Below are positions 1-10,190 of a DNA stretch of 64,000 nt, piece after piece (the first letter of the stretch is position 1; every line of letters begins with the position of its first letter). The stretch is taken from assembly GCA_963835885.1 (NCBI GenBank), contig CAWIHF010000039.1, positions 1-64,000 on the forward strand, in the 5' to 3' direction. Source of the stretch: Roseiarcus sp963835885 (lineage in GTDB: Bacteria > Pseudomonadota > Alphaproteobacteria > Rhizobiales > Beijerinckiaceae). The notes below the pieces were generated by a model. The model saw only the letters and a program-made list of their open reading frames with translations, was not told the origin of the DNA and ran no database searches. Both the position numbers and the translations under genes were made by a program.

Positions 1-438
1 GCCGTGATGTATGACGGTCGAAGGTCGCCTGACGAACGCGGCCGATGTCTCGCTGGTTGCGGTGATGGCGTCCATTCGCGCGATCAGGAAGTTGGTGTAG
101 CGGGACTTTCGCCGCTGTCCCGCCGAGTTAAAGAGCAGCTTGAGCCGCCAACCGAGCGACTTCAGAACCAGTCCGAGCAGCATCTCGGTATTGCGGCGGG
201 CGTGCCAGATGCGGTCCCGGCGCCGCGCAGGAGGGACAAGCCGCAGTTTGAGCAGACCTTGGAGATTCAGGCCTCCGATGCCCGCCGGGCGGTCGGGGCC
301 GAACCAGACTGCGCCGCAACGGCTGGCTATAAGGGGCGCAATCGTCCGGTTGGCCGCGGTGCCGCCGGAATAGCGCTTCTTTAAGTTCGGGATGACGACC
401 TCGATTTCCTCGATCGCGATTCGCTCGCCGCCCGTCAT
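1..438 (-). CDS. GT4 glycosyltransferase, left-arm copy, cut by window edge
   Basis: The reverse strand is open from an ATG at 438 to the window edge, giving 146 codons of the N-terminal half of a family 4 glycosyltransferase. It aligns without gaps to the start of the right-arm gene at 19872, sharing segments such as EVVIPNLKKRYSGGTA, IWHARRNTEMLLGL and FNSAGQRRKS. The start overlaps the stop of the upstream GT2 gene in an ATGA, as in the right arm, so the two were translationally coupled. Many amino-acid differences from the right copy show real divergence rather than a recent copy. The product would transfer a sugar from a nucleotide donor in surface-glycan or LPS core synthesis; the exact substrate cannot be read from sequence. 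Confidence 0.8.
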   Translation of the reverse strand, partial: MTGGERIAIEEIEVVIPNLKKRYSGGTAANRTIAPLIASRCGAVWFGPDRPAGIGGLNLQGLLKLRLVPPARRRDRIWHARRNTEMLLGLVLKSLGWRLKLLFNSAGQRRKSRYTNFLIARMDAITATSETSAAFVRRPSTVIHHG

Positions 439-1255
439 CGGCGCTTCCGGGCGTAATAGAACTGACGATGCATGGCTTCCGTCATGAACGAATAGGTGGC
501 GCCGGTCGCGGCGTGGATTACGCCTTCCCAGCCGCACAGGAAAAACCGGTTCCAGAAGAAGATGCGCAGGAAATAGATCGACGGATTCAGAAGGAGCTTG
601 AGCCACGAAGGCCTGAGGCCGCGCTCGAGCCTCTGCTCCGCCTTCAGTCGGGCGTAGACGATCTCCTTCTTCATTTGCTCGTCGAGCGGCAGGCCGCGTT
701 CGTGGCGCAGGAGGCCTTTGCGGGCGATCTCCGTCCGGCCCTCGACGATCAGACCCTCGTGGACGAGCAGGGAGGCGTCGAAACGACCGCGGCCCCGCCG
801 CACGAGACGAAGGATGTGCTCGGGCCGAGTCCACAGGCTCGCTGGCTTGAGGCTGCCGTAAAGCGTCAGCGTTCGGCGCAACTCCCAGCCGGCAATCGCC
901 TCGTCCGCGGCGATCAGCCGCGGCAGTGCGGCTCTCAATCCGACGTCGAGCCATTCGTCGGCGTCGATGCTGAGAATCCAGGGTTCGCGCGCCTGATCGA
1001 GAGCGAACTGCTTCTGGCCGGCGTAGCCGAGCCAAGGTTGATGAATAAGTCGGATGGGGAGCCCGCGGCGCTGAAGGTCCTCGACAATGACGAGGGTGCC
1101 GTCGGTCGATCCCGAAATCGACGACAACGATCTCGCTCAGGCCTTCGAGGCTCGAGAGACACTTGCCGACGCAGGCTTCCTCGTTCTTGCAGATGACGGT
1201 GGCGGAGATCGGCAAGGCGGGCGCGGGAGGGTTGGTTTCTCGGATACGCGCTCAT
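435..1255 (-). pseudogene. GT2 glycosyltransferase, left-arm copy, frameshifted
   Basis: This is the partner of the intact gene at 19042-19875. The ATG at 1255 is followed by a short conserved start. The frame is lost within the first 20 codons, regained for the segment reading SATVICKNEEACVGKCLSSL, and shifted again near 1118, where the right arm reads VDSGSTDETL and here an extra base disrupts it. The remaining 200 or so codons are open and keep the SIDADEWLD donor-site motif and the C-terminal hydrophobic stretch of WaaE/KdtX-type LPS core glycosyltransferases. Two single-base shifts could be sequencing errors or true decay. Its stop overlaps the start of the GT4 gene. Confidence 0.75.
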
Positions 1256-1373
1256 GCGTCCAGATAGATCGTCGGGTCTCCCCGGCACGGGATGACTCGG
1301 GCAGGGCTGCGCGGTAGAAGGCGCCTGCGCCCCTTGCGGGCGCAATATCAGGTCTTTGGAGGAACGGCCAGTC

Positions 1374-2133
1374 TTGAGGGCGCCCAAGGCATTTATCATC
1401 CATCTCGAGCGGGCCGCCGGCCGAAAAGAGACCGTCGAGGCACTGCGCGCCAAGCTGCCCGTCAAGACCGAGATCCTGCCCGCGGTCGATGGGCGGCTGC
1501 TTTCCCCGGGAGCTGTCAAGGCGGCCTATGCCAGGGCGCGATTTTTCCCGCGCTATCCGTTCGCGCTCGCCACGACGGAAATCGGGGCGTTCCTCAGTCA
1601 CCGCGCCGCGTGGAGCCGAATTGTGGCCGAGGACCTCGACTTCGCCTTCGTGTTCGAGGACGACGCCGCGGTCGATTCCGCGCTTTTTGCCGGTCTGCTC
1701 GAATTCACGGCCGCTGAGCGAGCCCGTTGGGACTATATTCTCATGCCGGCAAAAGGCCTCGAGCCTTCGGGCGCAGTGGTTGCGCGACAGGGCGCGTTCT
1801 CTCTGTTGCAGCCTCACGCGCCGCCGCTCAGGGCAATCGGGCAGATTATCTCGCGCCAGGCGGCCGAACGGTTGCTTCAGGTTACCGCGCCTTTCGATCG
1901 GCCGGTCGACACTTTTTTGCAGATGGCCTGGGTGACAAGGGTAACGCTTCTCGTCGCGACGCCGACACCGGTCCGCGACGTCTCTCGCGACACCGGGGGA
2001 ACGACAGTGCAGCGCCCCGCGATGGGTATTCTTCCAGCGTCTGTATCATGAAGCGATGCGGCCGATCTATCGCGCACAGGTTCTGGCGCGGTATCGGCGG
2101 CATATCGCGGCTGCGCGTGACACAAGGTCGTGA
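1374..2133 (+). pseudogene. GT25 (LPS-type) glycosyltransferase, left-arm copy, late frameshift
   Basis: The gene begins with a TTG at 1374 preceded by a good Shine-Dalgarno (TGGAGGA at 1357-1363); the right-arm copy also starts with TTG. It has the glycosyltransferase family 25 layout: an N-terminal KAFIIHLERAAGR, then EIGAFLSHRAAW and the acidic FVFEDDAAVDSALF region, which includes the DD used for metal and nucleotide-sugar binding. About 218 codons are open, then an extra base near 2027 sends the frame to an early stop at 2051. Restoring it gives FFQRLYHEAMRPIYRAQVLA and an end at 2133, matching the right arm. The gene is transcribed opposite to the neighbouring GT2, as in the other arm. 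Confidence 0.75.
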
Positions 2134-2144
2134 CGGCGCACGCG

Positions 2145-4037
2145 CTATGAAAGTCGGACCCGGCCCCCGCCGGAGCATCCGCATTCCTCGGCGCAGACGT
2201 CGTCGCCGGTCGAGACGCCGCAGGCCGGAAGGCGAGCCGCGCAGTCGGCGGCCGTCAAAGTGGCGATGCGAGAGCGGGGGATCGACGGCGTCCGGAACGT
2301 CGTTCGCCGCGCCCGTCGCGCGAATGGTCGGCTTCGACCAGGGTCCCTTGATGTCGAGACCAAGCAGCGCCGCGGCTCCATTCGCTCCTGTCTGTGTGGC
2401 GTTGAGGCGCAGCTTCCAGCTTTGGTCATGAGGTCGATCGCGCCCTGCAGGTTGGCCTCGACCCCCTGGGCGACAAGATCGCCGTTGACGACATGCGCGA
2501 CGCCTTTTCCGAGCGCCAACTCGAGCGACAGCCTATCGAAAGTCGTCTCGCCGACCCGCAGGTCGCGGTCGATGTCGATAGGCCGGTGCTGGCTGCGGCG
2601 CAGGGCCTGCTCGAGGCTTAAGCTCGTGAGGCTGCCCTGCTCCAGTTTCAGGGTCGCCGACCAGCCGAGCTCGACGCCGCAGCCGGAGGCGAGGCTCCGT
2701 CGGTCCGGACGGCGAACCCGCCGCTTCCCTTTCCCGCCACCGCGGGCCAGCCGAAATTCTTGAAAACCGCACCGAAATCCGCGTCCGTGAGCTCGCCGCG
2801 AGCCGTCAACTCGCAGGCTCTCGTCCACGCAAGCAAGCCGGATCTCGCCTTTGAGCCTGCCGCCAAAAGCTTCGCTGTCGACAAGGTTCGCGTTGAGAAC
2901 GCCGTCCTTCAAAATCGCCGAGGCCGCCGCGTCGGCGAGCTCATGTCGGTAGATATCGAGACTGCCTTGCCGACAGTCGCAAATCGAGATCGAAGGAGTT
3001 CGGCGGGTGCGCTCACAAATCGAGTTTCGCTCCAGTCGCCATTTGGGCTGAACAAGGGCGCGGGCAGCCCAAAGAGGGCGGCGACGTCGATTCTCTCGGA
3101 ATCCAAAGTCGCGGAGACGCCGGCCCGCCCGAGGCCGGTCGATTTGCGCCGCGCCTCGGACCGTTTGTCCTGCGGCGGTCGCTGTCACTTCATCGAGTGT
3201 GACGCCTGTCGGCGTCGTATGCATTTTTCCGGCTATCTGAACGGTGTCGGCGGCAAGGAAAGACGGTGGGCTGACCGCTAGAAGGCGCGCGAGCGCCGCG
3301 ATTGAAGTCGATGAGGCGGAGAAGTCGCCGGAGAGGCTAAACCGCACGCCGCCGGCCATCGCGCCGTTCAGCACGAAATCGGCGTAAGGCGACGAGAACG
3401 CCGCGTTGAAGGCGCTCGGCGCGCCGCCGCCCGTCAGGACCGGATCAGCGAGAGATAGGAATAACTTGATTGGCGCGTTGCGCCACGTTGCCGAAAGGTT
3501 CACCGTGAACGGCTGGCCGGGAACAAATCCGTCGAGCCCCCCTGAACGTTTTCGATCATGGTGTCGAACCCTCGGGCTCTACTCGAGACCCGGACGACCC
3601 CGTCCACAAGGTTGAGGCTCGCAAGCGGCTCCAGCGCGGCCGCCAAGGATCGACGCCGGTCAGGTTTCCGCTCACGGCGAACGGCGGCTGATCAAGGTCG
3701 AGCGTCACCGTCGGAGCAGAAAGGACTGCCCGTTCGGGCGCGAAGCGGCCGGACAGCAAGTCGAGAAGCGAAAGATCGATCCGCGCCGCCGGCGCCGAAA
3801 TCAGGTTGACCCCGAGCGAATCGTCGAGCCGGGCATCGACGATCCTCAAGTTCGGCCACGGGAACGCGCTGAACGTCGCCGACTGCGGCGCTCTCCAGAT
3901 CAGCCGCTGCGACGCGACCTTGCTGCCTCTGATGCGTCGGCAACCCGGGCAGGCGACAGGGGCCAGGGCATGAATCCAGCCGAGACCGCCGCCAGCGCCG
4001 CCACGCCCGCCCACGCTGCCGCACGACGCTTGCTCAT
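2145..4037 (-). pseudogene. AsmA-like protein, left-arm copy, multiply frameshifted
   Basis: The reverse-strand reading from the ATG at 4037 follows the right-arm AsmA-like protein (16329-18129) but breaks several times. Recognisable blocks are spread over all three frames: LPWPNLR-like near 3860, ADPVLTGGGAPSAFNAAFSS near 3400, AADTVQIAGKMHTTPTGVTL near 3200, SAILKDGVLNANLVD near 2900 and a GKGVAHVVNGDLVAQGVEA block near 2480. The locus is a little shorter than its partner and the C-terminus cannot be placed with certainty. The number of breaks exceeds that in any other gene in the window, so genuine decay is plausible in addition to sequencing error. Confidence 0.7.
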
Positions 4038-4117
4038 TCGACTCCGTCGGCGCGAATCCCGACTGCGCCCCTGCGGGACTTATACCGCCAATGAATCGAA
4101 CGGTAAGCCACGCCGGA

Positions 4118-4816
4118 TCAGCTGAGGCAGAACAATCCCGACCCGAGGGCCGGCAGGGCGATGCTCGCAGCCGCGAGCGCAATGATGCCGAGGCCGACGG
4201 CGATGCGGGCATTGGGGGTGCGCGCCAGCCGCCGGAAGCTCGACACTCCGAGCGCCGCGGCAGTCACCGACGGCAATGTGCCGAGGCCGAACCCGGCCAT
4301 TACCGCGCCGCCCCGCAAAGCGCTTCCGGACAGCATGGCGTAGAACAGGGCGCCGTAGACCATGCCGCAGGGCAGGAAGCCCCACATCAGGCCGGAGGCG
4401 AACGCCCCGGCTTCGCCCGCCAGGCGGCGGGCCGGCGAAAATCGCAGTGTCTCGGCGATCGGCGCCGCGAGCCGATCGAAAACCGCGAGCGAAGGGGCGA
4501 AGCCCGCCACCGAGAGCCCGATCCAGCCGAGCGCTACAGCGGCCGCCCAGCGCACGAACAGGTTGGCGCCGGCGTGATCGAAAGAGCCGTAGACGGTCGA
4601 TCCGAGCGCGCCGACGGCGGTCCCCGCTGCGACGTAGATGACAACCCGCCCCGCTTGCGCGGCCATCAGGGCGCGGCCGCGGTCCGCGGTCTCGCCGCCG
4701 GACGAGAAGGCGAACATCAGGCTCGAGGCGATGCCGCTGCACATGCCGATGCAATGAAGGCTGCTCGCAACGCCGAGCAGGAGGCCGCCAAGAAAGGTCA
4801 GGCTATCGGGCGCCAT
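4118..4816 (-). CDS. TauE/SafE (UreH_2/DsbD_2-like) membrane protein, left-arm copy
   Basis: An intact gene of 232 residues from an ATG at 4816. It is a polytopic inner-membrane protein with about six hydrophobic segments. It opens with LTFLGGLLLGVASSLHCIGMC; the HCxGMC motif marks the DsbD_2/UreH_2 subgroup annotated as sulfite exporter TauE/SafE family and often linked to copper or cytochrome oxidase assembly. The central FASGLMWGFLPCGMVYGALF is also typical. It differs from the right-arm copy at roughly 36 of 232 residues, mostly conservative changes such as I/V and L/M, as expected of two functional copies that diverged under selection. It is the only single-copy-type gene of the left outer arm without a frameshift over its full length. 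Confidence 0.8.
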   Translation of the reverse strand: MAPDSLTFLGGLLLGVASSLHCIGMCSGIASSLMFAFSSGGETADRGRALMAAQAGRVVIYVAAGTAVGALGSTVYGSFDHAGANLFVRWAAAVALGWIGLSVAGFAPSLAVFDRLAAPIAETLRFSPARRLAGEAGAFASGLMWGFLPCGMVYGALFYAMLSGSALRGGAVMAGFGLGTLPSVTAAALGVSSFRRLARTPNARIAVGLGIIALAAASIALPALGSGLFCLS

Positions 4817-5148
4817 ACGCGACCTCGTACCTCTTCCTGCGAGCGAGTTGTGTGAACCCCTAGCGCCGATCGGGGCCCGGGGCAATCGAGGATGGCGCCC
4901 ACAATTCCCGAACAAATCACCGCGCGCGCCGGTGCGTGACCGATTTTGCGGTCGTTGACGGGTTCGAATGTCACAATCCCGAGGGGTCGATCACCTCCTG
5001 ACGTTCATCGACACGCATGGCGAGTCCGGCGATGACTGCGTGCAACCGGGGCGAGTTGGGCTCGCCTGACGCGGGCGCGGGGCGTCGTCGCCGCGCCAGG
5101 GAACGCCACGCGATATCAGGTCGACGCTCGGCAGCCCGCGGTTTGGGC
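4817..5148. other. Intergenic, contains the left identity step
   Basis: No gene is seen here. From about 4880 toward the palindrome centre the sequence matches the right arm almost base for base, while just outside (4817-4880) the arms differ at many positions. The step mirrors the one near 15483. Confidence 0.6.
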
Positions 5149-6663
5149 TCATCCGGCCGGTTCCTGCGCCAGCGCCCGGATCCTTTGGCGGGCGTCGAGG
5201 AGGGTGGCCAGCGCTTCGGCCCCGCCGCCCAGACGAATGATCAGCTGGCGGGCGTGGCTGACCACCCGTCCGGGCAGGCCGATCAGATGGAAGCGCAGCG
5301 CCTTCATGCGTTTGGCCGCCCATCTCTCGCCCAGCGCGAGACGCTTCATCGCGGCGTTTAGATTGAACGCCAGGATCGTCAGCGCCCACCAGGCGGCGTT
5401 GGCGCCGAACAGCCCAGAGGGCATCTGTCCGCCCGCCAGGTCGGATTTCGTCGCCGAATGGACTTCCTCGCTCTTGCCGCAGCGCTCGCGCAGCCACCAG
5501 ATCACGCCCTCGCCGGCGCCCGTGCGGTTGGTCACGACGGCGAACAGTTTATAGACCCCCTTCGGGCCGAACGCCTGGGTGGGAAACGGCAGCTTCGCCT
5601 CGTCGCCCAGCGCCAGCTGGCGCAGCGGCTCGCGGATCGCGAGAAAGCGGTAGTCCGCCCGGTTGCGACTGTGTCCGGCCCAATTGGGCACGTAGACGAC
5701 CTCGGCCCATTCTTGATCGGTCTGTTGCGGCTGGCCGTCCGTTTTGCGGATCAGCGGCTTCCACGCGCTCTCGGGCGTCGTCCGCACAGCGGCGCGGAAA
5801 GCCTCGGTCACGTCGGCGCCGATCGCGAACTCGATCACGCCAAAGCGCGGGTCTTTTCCCTCGCCGCAATAGAGCAGCAGCTCTTCCTGATAGGCCGCCG
5901 TGTCCGAACGCAACGAGACCCTCCTCACGCTGTCCGGCAGATGGCGCAGGCTCTCTTTCAGGACGCGCAACTGCTCGTGTCCGGCGGGCACGTTGCCGTC
6001 GCGGAACTCCGAATAGAGCATCGCGCCCTGCTCCGCCCACCAGCAGTTCAGCGGCTGATACGCCTTGAACTTCTTGTAGCAAAACAGCGCCTCGCGCTTG
6101 TGCGTCTCAATCAGCGTCGCGTCCATGTCCAGCGTCGCCGTCGCCGCGGGCTGACGCTTCTGCAGAAAGTCCAGCAGCGCCTGGTTCACCCGCCAGAGAC
6201 CGCGCAGTGCCTGCGTCACCGCCGGAATGAACGCCATCCCCGCGACCGCCTTGGGCGAAGCTGGATCATCGAACCGTTCCAGCCAGCCCGACAGCGCCGA
6301 CGGCGAGGGCGTCGCCCGCTCGCGCTCGCGCCGCCAGCGGCTTTTCAGCGACCGCCGTTCGGCGCGCGACAGCAAATCCTTCTCGATCGCCCGCAGGATC
6401 GCCGAAAAGCCGCTGTCGCGCTCCAACCGTTCGATGTCTTCCACGCAGTCGCCGCCGGACAAATTCAGGAAAATCACCGCCAGAACCATCTGGATGTCGA
6501 GCCAGCCCTGGCCGCCGGCCGCCCGAACATGCCGCTGGATCGCCCCGCCGAGGCCGCAGGCCTTGATCAGGTCGAGATACAACGGAAGCCCGGCCAACGA
6601 CGTCAATCCATGGCTGGACGAATCGGCCTCATACTGGAAATCGAGCAGCCCCTGTCCCTGCAT
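5149..6663 (-). CDS. IS1380-family transposase, left copy
   Basis: An intact 504-residue transposase of the IS1380 family. It begins MQGQGLLDFQYEADSSSHGL and contains the DDE-type core with TATLDMDATLIETHKREALF, the segment SLRSDTAAYQEELLLYC, and a late region with VVTNRTGAGEGVIWWLRERC. The C-terminal AAMKRLALGERWAAKRMKAL block is characteristic of the family. By eye it differs from the right-arm copy at a single residue (Ser18 here, Leu18 there), far less than the flanking genes. Terminal inverted repeats could not be fixed confidently. It lies at the same position relative to its neighbours in both arms, so it was present before the arms separated or was homogenised later. Confidence 0.92.
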   Translation of the reverse strand: MQGQGLLDFQYEADSSSHGLTSLAGLPLYLDLIKACGLGGAIQRHVRAAGGQGWLDIQMVLAVIFLNLSGGDCVEDIERLERDSGFSAILRAIEKDLLSRAERRSLKSRWRRERERATPSPSALSGWLERFDDPASPKAVAGMAFIPAVTQALRGLWRVNQALLDFLQKRQPAATATLDMDATLIETHKREALFCYKKFKAYQPLNCWWAEQGAMLYSEFRDGNVPAGHEQLRVLKESLRHLPDSVRRVSLRSDTAAYQEELLLYCGEGKDPRFGVIEFAIGADVTEAFRAAVRTTPESAWKPLIRKTDGQPQQTDQEWAEVVYVPNWAGHSRNRADYRFLAIREPLRQLALGDEAKLPFPTQAFGPKGVYKLFAVVTNRTGAGEGVIWWLRERCGKSEEVHSATKSDLAGGQMPSGLFGANAAWWALTILAFNLNAAMKRLALGERWAAKRMKALRFHLIGLPGRVVSHARQLIIRLGGGAEALATLLDARQRIRALAQEPAG

Positions 6664-6817
6664 CGCGCACCCCGTTGGTGATGATTCTTAAGTCGCAAAC
6701 CAAGACTATCTCCCTGATTCCTCAGGGCCAACGGGGAACTTGAATTTTCCTGATGCGGAATTCAGGTCGCGGCCGAATGAGACGTTACGCCGCATCATGC
6801 CGGCCAATGACGACCCT

Positions 6818-8943
6818 CTAGCCATCGAGGATCTTGCGCACCATGGCGGAGAGTTCATCGCCGGTCAGGGGCTTCTGAATGAGGTCGACGCCCGGGATCG
6901 AGTCGGCCCTGATGGACAATGGCGTTGCGGGAATAACCGGTCATGAACAGGACCTTGAGGTCCGGCTGAAGCTGCTTGGCGTCCGCGGCGAGCTTGCGGC
7001 CGCTGGCGCCCGGCATGACGACATCGGTGAGGAGAAGATCGACCCTGTCGGTGAATTCATCACCCGCAAGGCCTCGTTGGCGTCGGAAGCGCCAAGGACC
7101 TGATAGCCGAGTTCCTTCCAGAAGTTTCGACCACGTAGGCGCGAACCTCGGCGTCATCCTCTGCGACGAGAACGGTTTCGCCGCGCCGGCCGCGACCCGT
7201 GGCTGGCGCTGTTTCCGGAGCGGTGGCGGGCCGCGCGCCGAGACGGCGTAAATAGATCTTGATCGTCGTCCCCTCGCCGCGCTCGCTGTAGATCTTGACG
7301 TGTCCCCCAGATTGCTTGACGAAGCCGTAGACTTGGCTGAGCCCGAGACCGGTGCCTTGACCCGCCTCCTTTGTCGTGAAGAAGGGCTCGAAGGCGCGCT
7401 CGAGGACCTCCTTCGGCATGCCCGTGCCGGTGTCGGTCACCGAGATCAGCAGATACTGGCCGGGCCGCACCTCTGAATTCTTGCGGCAATAAGCATCATC
7501 CAGATGGACGTTGGCGGCTTCGATCGTCAGCTTTCCCCCCTTCCGGCATGGCGTCCCGCGCATTGATCGCAAGATTAAGAATGGCCGCCTCGAGTTCAGT
7601 CTGGTGGCCTCGACCTGCCACAGTCCGCGCCGCCGGCGACCTCGAGCGATACGTCCTCGCCGATCGCCCGTTGCAGAAAATCGGCGAGGCCGCCGAGCAG
7701 GCGGTTGATGTCGATGACGGTCGGCTTGAGGCTCTGTTGTCTCGAAAACGCAAGCAGACGCTTGACCAGAGTCCGGCGCGCGTCGCCCCTTGCATAGCGG
7801 TTTCAACGCGGCGGGCGAGTTTGGTCCGCTCGCCCTCCTTGCCCTCGGCTATTTGACGTTCGCCATCTCGAGGTTGCCAATTATGACGGTGAGGATATTG
7901 TTGAAGTCGTGGGCCACACCGCCGGTCAGCTGGCCGATCGCCTCCATCTTCTGCGCCTGCCGTAGCGATTGTTCGGCGACCGTCCGCTGATCCATCTCCA
8001 CGTACAGGCGCTCCGTCCTGCGCAGGACCGCAAACAGCGTGAGGAAGAGCAGAAGCGTGGCGGGAATTCCAAAGATCAAGTGCGGGGCCATCTGCCCGAC
8101 CCATTCATTGCGAATGGCGGAGTCGCGATCCCGGCCTGAACGTAAAGCGGCGTGCCGTTGACAGGGCGGACGGCATAGCGCCGCGTGACGCCATCAATGC
8201 CCGACGTGGCGGTGTACAGGCCACCCTCGGGATGCTCGGCGATCATCCGTCGAAACCCGGTGTTCTCGTCCAGCCTGTCGGAAGCGTCCGGCGGCGCGAC
8301 CAGATATCGAGCCAGGATGTAGCCATCGTTGCGGACAAGCCCGTATTGCGACCTGCCGCGTAGGCCATCGTCGCGTAGAAGTGAAAGAAGCTGCTCGGCG
8401 ACGCCGCGACCGCAACAACATATTCGAGTGACCCATTGCGACGAACGCCGCGGCTGACACTGAAGTAAGGCAAGGAATCGGCGGGCACCGATAAACCCGC
8501 CCGAAGTAAAGGCGGGGATCGCCCGCCTGATGGGCCCGGATGAAGTCCCGGTCGGAAAAGTTCTGCGGAGGAGGAGGCTGGACGGCCGAGGAAACGAGCG
8601 CGTCTCCTCGGGCGTCGTATATCCAGATCGACTGGGCCGCTCCAAGGTCCGTCACGATCTTCTTGAGATGCTCGTGGAGCGCCTCCTGGTCGCTCTGGAT
8701 TTCGATGGCCGAGCGCTGGGCGACGAGTGCGCTCGCGTCGTCGAGCGCGTGTTTGATGAGCAGGAGGTCCTTCTGCGCCTCTTCCTCCTCGAGATCGAGC
8801 GATCGCTGCAGACGTTCGGTGGTAATGTCCTCTATGTGTCTGTAGGAGATCCACGACGCCAGCGAAAACAGCAGCAAAGGGACGAGCAGCGACGCGCCCA
8901 TGGCGAGCCAGATCAGCCAAATCGTGAGCGTGCGCGCCTGCAT
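6818..8943 (-). pseudogene. Hybrid sensor histidine kinase, left-arm copy, frameshifted
   Basis: This is the partner of the kinase at 11417-13547. The start at 8943 and the first 150 or so codons are intact and nearly identical to the right copy, with an N-terminal membrane segment and a long charged helix. The reading is then broken several times (near 8490, 8350, 8120, 7870, 7780, 7640, 7545, 7120 and 7060) but recovers each time, and the ATPase block with FEPFFTTKEAGQGTGLGLSQ is still readable. Near the end this copy carries an extra G in the stretch encoding DPGVDL, whereas the right copy has a different extra base a few nucleotides away. Substitutions are rare. The pattern is dominated by single-base indels, so sequencing error is a serious alternative to decay. 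Confidence 0.8.
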
Positions 8944-9288
8944 GCCGAGGGTCCCCGATGGGAACGGTCCTAAGAACCGCGCTGTTTCCCAGACACTAAG
9001 CGTTTAAACGGAGGAGAACGCGGCATTCTGACGACAAATTGGGCGATCGTTTGGTCGGGGAACTCGAGGATTGGCGATCGCCTGCCTCGATGACGAAGCC
9101 GGAATCAGGTTCGGGATCGCCTATTCCGGAAAGTCCAAAAGCTTGGGTGACACCAAATTTGGCTCCCTGCCGGCGGCTCAAGGCGAAACACCGCCTTTAC
9201 CGTCATTAATTCGCTTTTAACCCAATTCACTCAGCCTCTGCGACAGTCAGGCGCCGAAAGCGCGCCCAGACGTAGGCCGGTAACGGTC

Positions 9289-9511
9289 ATGCAAGACGAT
9301 TTCCCGCAATTCCCGATCCAGGCGGTCAACGACGCGGCCCCGGAACAATGTTGATCGCATCTACCACGACATCGGCCTCGCAGCGGTTGCCGACGCCTTG
9401 AACCTGCTGACGGTCGAATTCGACCCCGAACTGAAAGATTCCCTTGAGCGGGGCGAGCTCTATCTCATCCCAGCGGATCCGGCGATCGCTTCGCTCGAGA
9501 TGGCGGTCTAG
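9289..9511 (+). pseudogene. Small conserved ORF, left copy, frameshifted
   Basis: From an ATG at 9289 this copy reads MQDDFPQFPIQAVNDAAPEQ and then stops. The partner frame continues as IGLAAVADALNLLTVEFDPE and ELYLIPADPAIASLEMAV to a TAG at 9509, giving about 74 residues once the single frameshift is corrected. The family is not recognised. The reading past the TAG stays coding-like (TFRLEDGWLDGLEYYLSDLN), so the original gene may have been longer. It is divergently oriented from the histidine kinase, with about 345 bp between their starts. Confidence 0.45.
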
Positions 9512-9741
9512 ACGTTCCGCCTCGAAGACGGCTGGCTCGATGGACTTGAGTATTACCTGAGCGATCTGAATGACCGGCGCCGCGGCAGGCTTCGGGCGAA
9601 ACCAAACTTCAGGCCCCCGAGGTCATCGGGTTGTTGGGCCGAGTGCCGTAGAGAAGATCTGCGGATGGATGGTTTGGGCCTGGTTCCTGTCTTGCGGGCG
9701 AGGGCGCGGTTCCACACGGTTGCCGGACAGCCGCTCTGTTC

Positions 9742-10154
9742 TCAACGGTCGAATGTCGGTCCGTCGGACAGGCTAATCGGATCGGAATGTGCCGCCGCCG
9801 CCGCGGCGACGATCGGCCGCCCCGCTCTGCGGCTCCTCCGCGGCGCGGCCGACCTGCAACGGCGCCGTCGCCTCGCCGTCGGCCGGCCGGCACTCGCCGC
9901 ACGAGGTCGACGCCATCGATATTCACCTGGTGATCGGCCGACGCCGTCCGCCCGAGGAAGGCAGGCAAGCCGAGAAAGCCGACCCATTCGCGCCACTGAG
10001 CTTCGACCGCAGCCTCATCTTCCCCCTCGGCGAGCGGCACGACAGATCGGGATTCCGGTGAAGAAGCGTCACCTCATAACGAAATCGCCCTTCCGTAAGT
10101 CCGGCGATCCGCAACGCGACGCCCCGATATGCGTTCAGCGCGACGCGGATCGCC
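9742..10154 (-). pseudogene. DUF6101-like C-terminal fragment, left copy
   Basis: Read outward from the palindrome centre on the reverse strand, this gives IRVALNAYRGVALRIAG, then RFRYEVTLLHRNPDLS and, after one frameshift, PLAEGEDEAAVEAQWREWVG followed by a basic tail rich in Arg. The order (a YRGVALR segment, a YEVxLLHRDPxLS strand, an acidic helix with W, then a poly-Arg tail) resembles the C-terminal part of the rhizobial DUF6101 family, assigned from memory. The N-terminal half of the gene is missing: homology starts at the palindrome junction. The end is uncertain because the tail is readable in two frames. Confidence 0.5.
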
Positions 10155-10190
10155 ATGGGAACGCCGGCGCGCGGTCGCCGGCGTTCCCAT
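10155..10190. repeat. Centre of the palindrome: 15-bp perfect stem, 6-bp loop
   Basis: ATGGGAACGCCGGCG (10155-10169) and its exact reverse complement (10176-10190) flank CGCGGT. The symmetry continues outward with few mismatches (10130-10154 against 10191-10216), so the spacer of the whole 20-kb palindrome is only about 6 bp. There is no T-tract, so it is not a typical intrinsic terminator. Confidence 0.9.

Larger units (their letters stand above)
1..10172. repeat. Left arm of a giant imperfect palindrome
   Basis: The gene order on this arm is the mirror image of 10173-20310: DUF6101-like fragment, small ORF, histidine kinase, IS1380 transposase, TauE-like, AsmA-like, GT25, GT2, GT4. Paired coordinates sum to about 20345 at the centre and 20360-20365 from the kinase to TauE, then drift to 20273-20310 further out because this arm has lost some bases. 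The arm continues past the start of the window. It carries many more frameshifts than the right arm. It is not a simple copy: substitutions are few across the kinase and IS, moderate near the centre and abundant beyond about 4880. Confidence 0.93.

Noticed and set aside
4928..5148. Terminal inverted repeats of the IS1380 element
   Set aside because: I could not match a convincing inverted pair between the two flanks of the transposase, so no element ends are claimed.
5458..6681. 407-codon open frame antisense to the IS1380 transposase (also at 13684-14907)
   Set aside because: It is a complement-strand shadow of a GC-rich gene. The product is Arg/Gln/His-rich with no domain, and the opposite strand encodes a clear transposase.
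10155..10190. Strong hairpin as a transcription terminator
   Set aside because: There is no T-tract on either side, and it lies exactly at the symmetry centre of the 20-kb palindrome, which explains it better.
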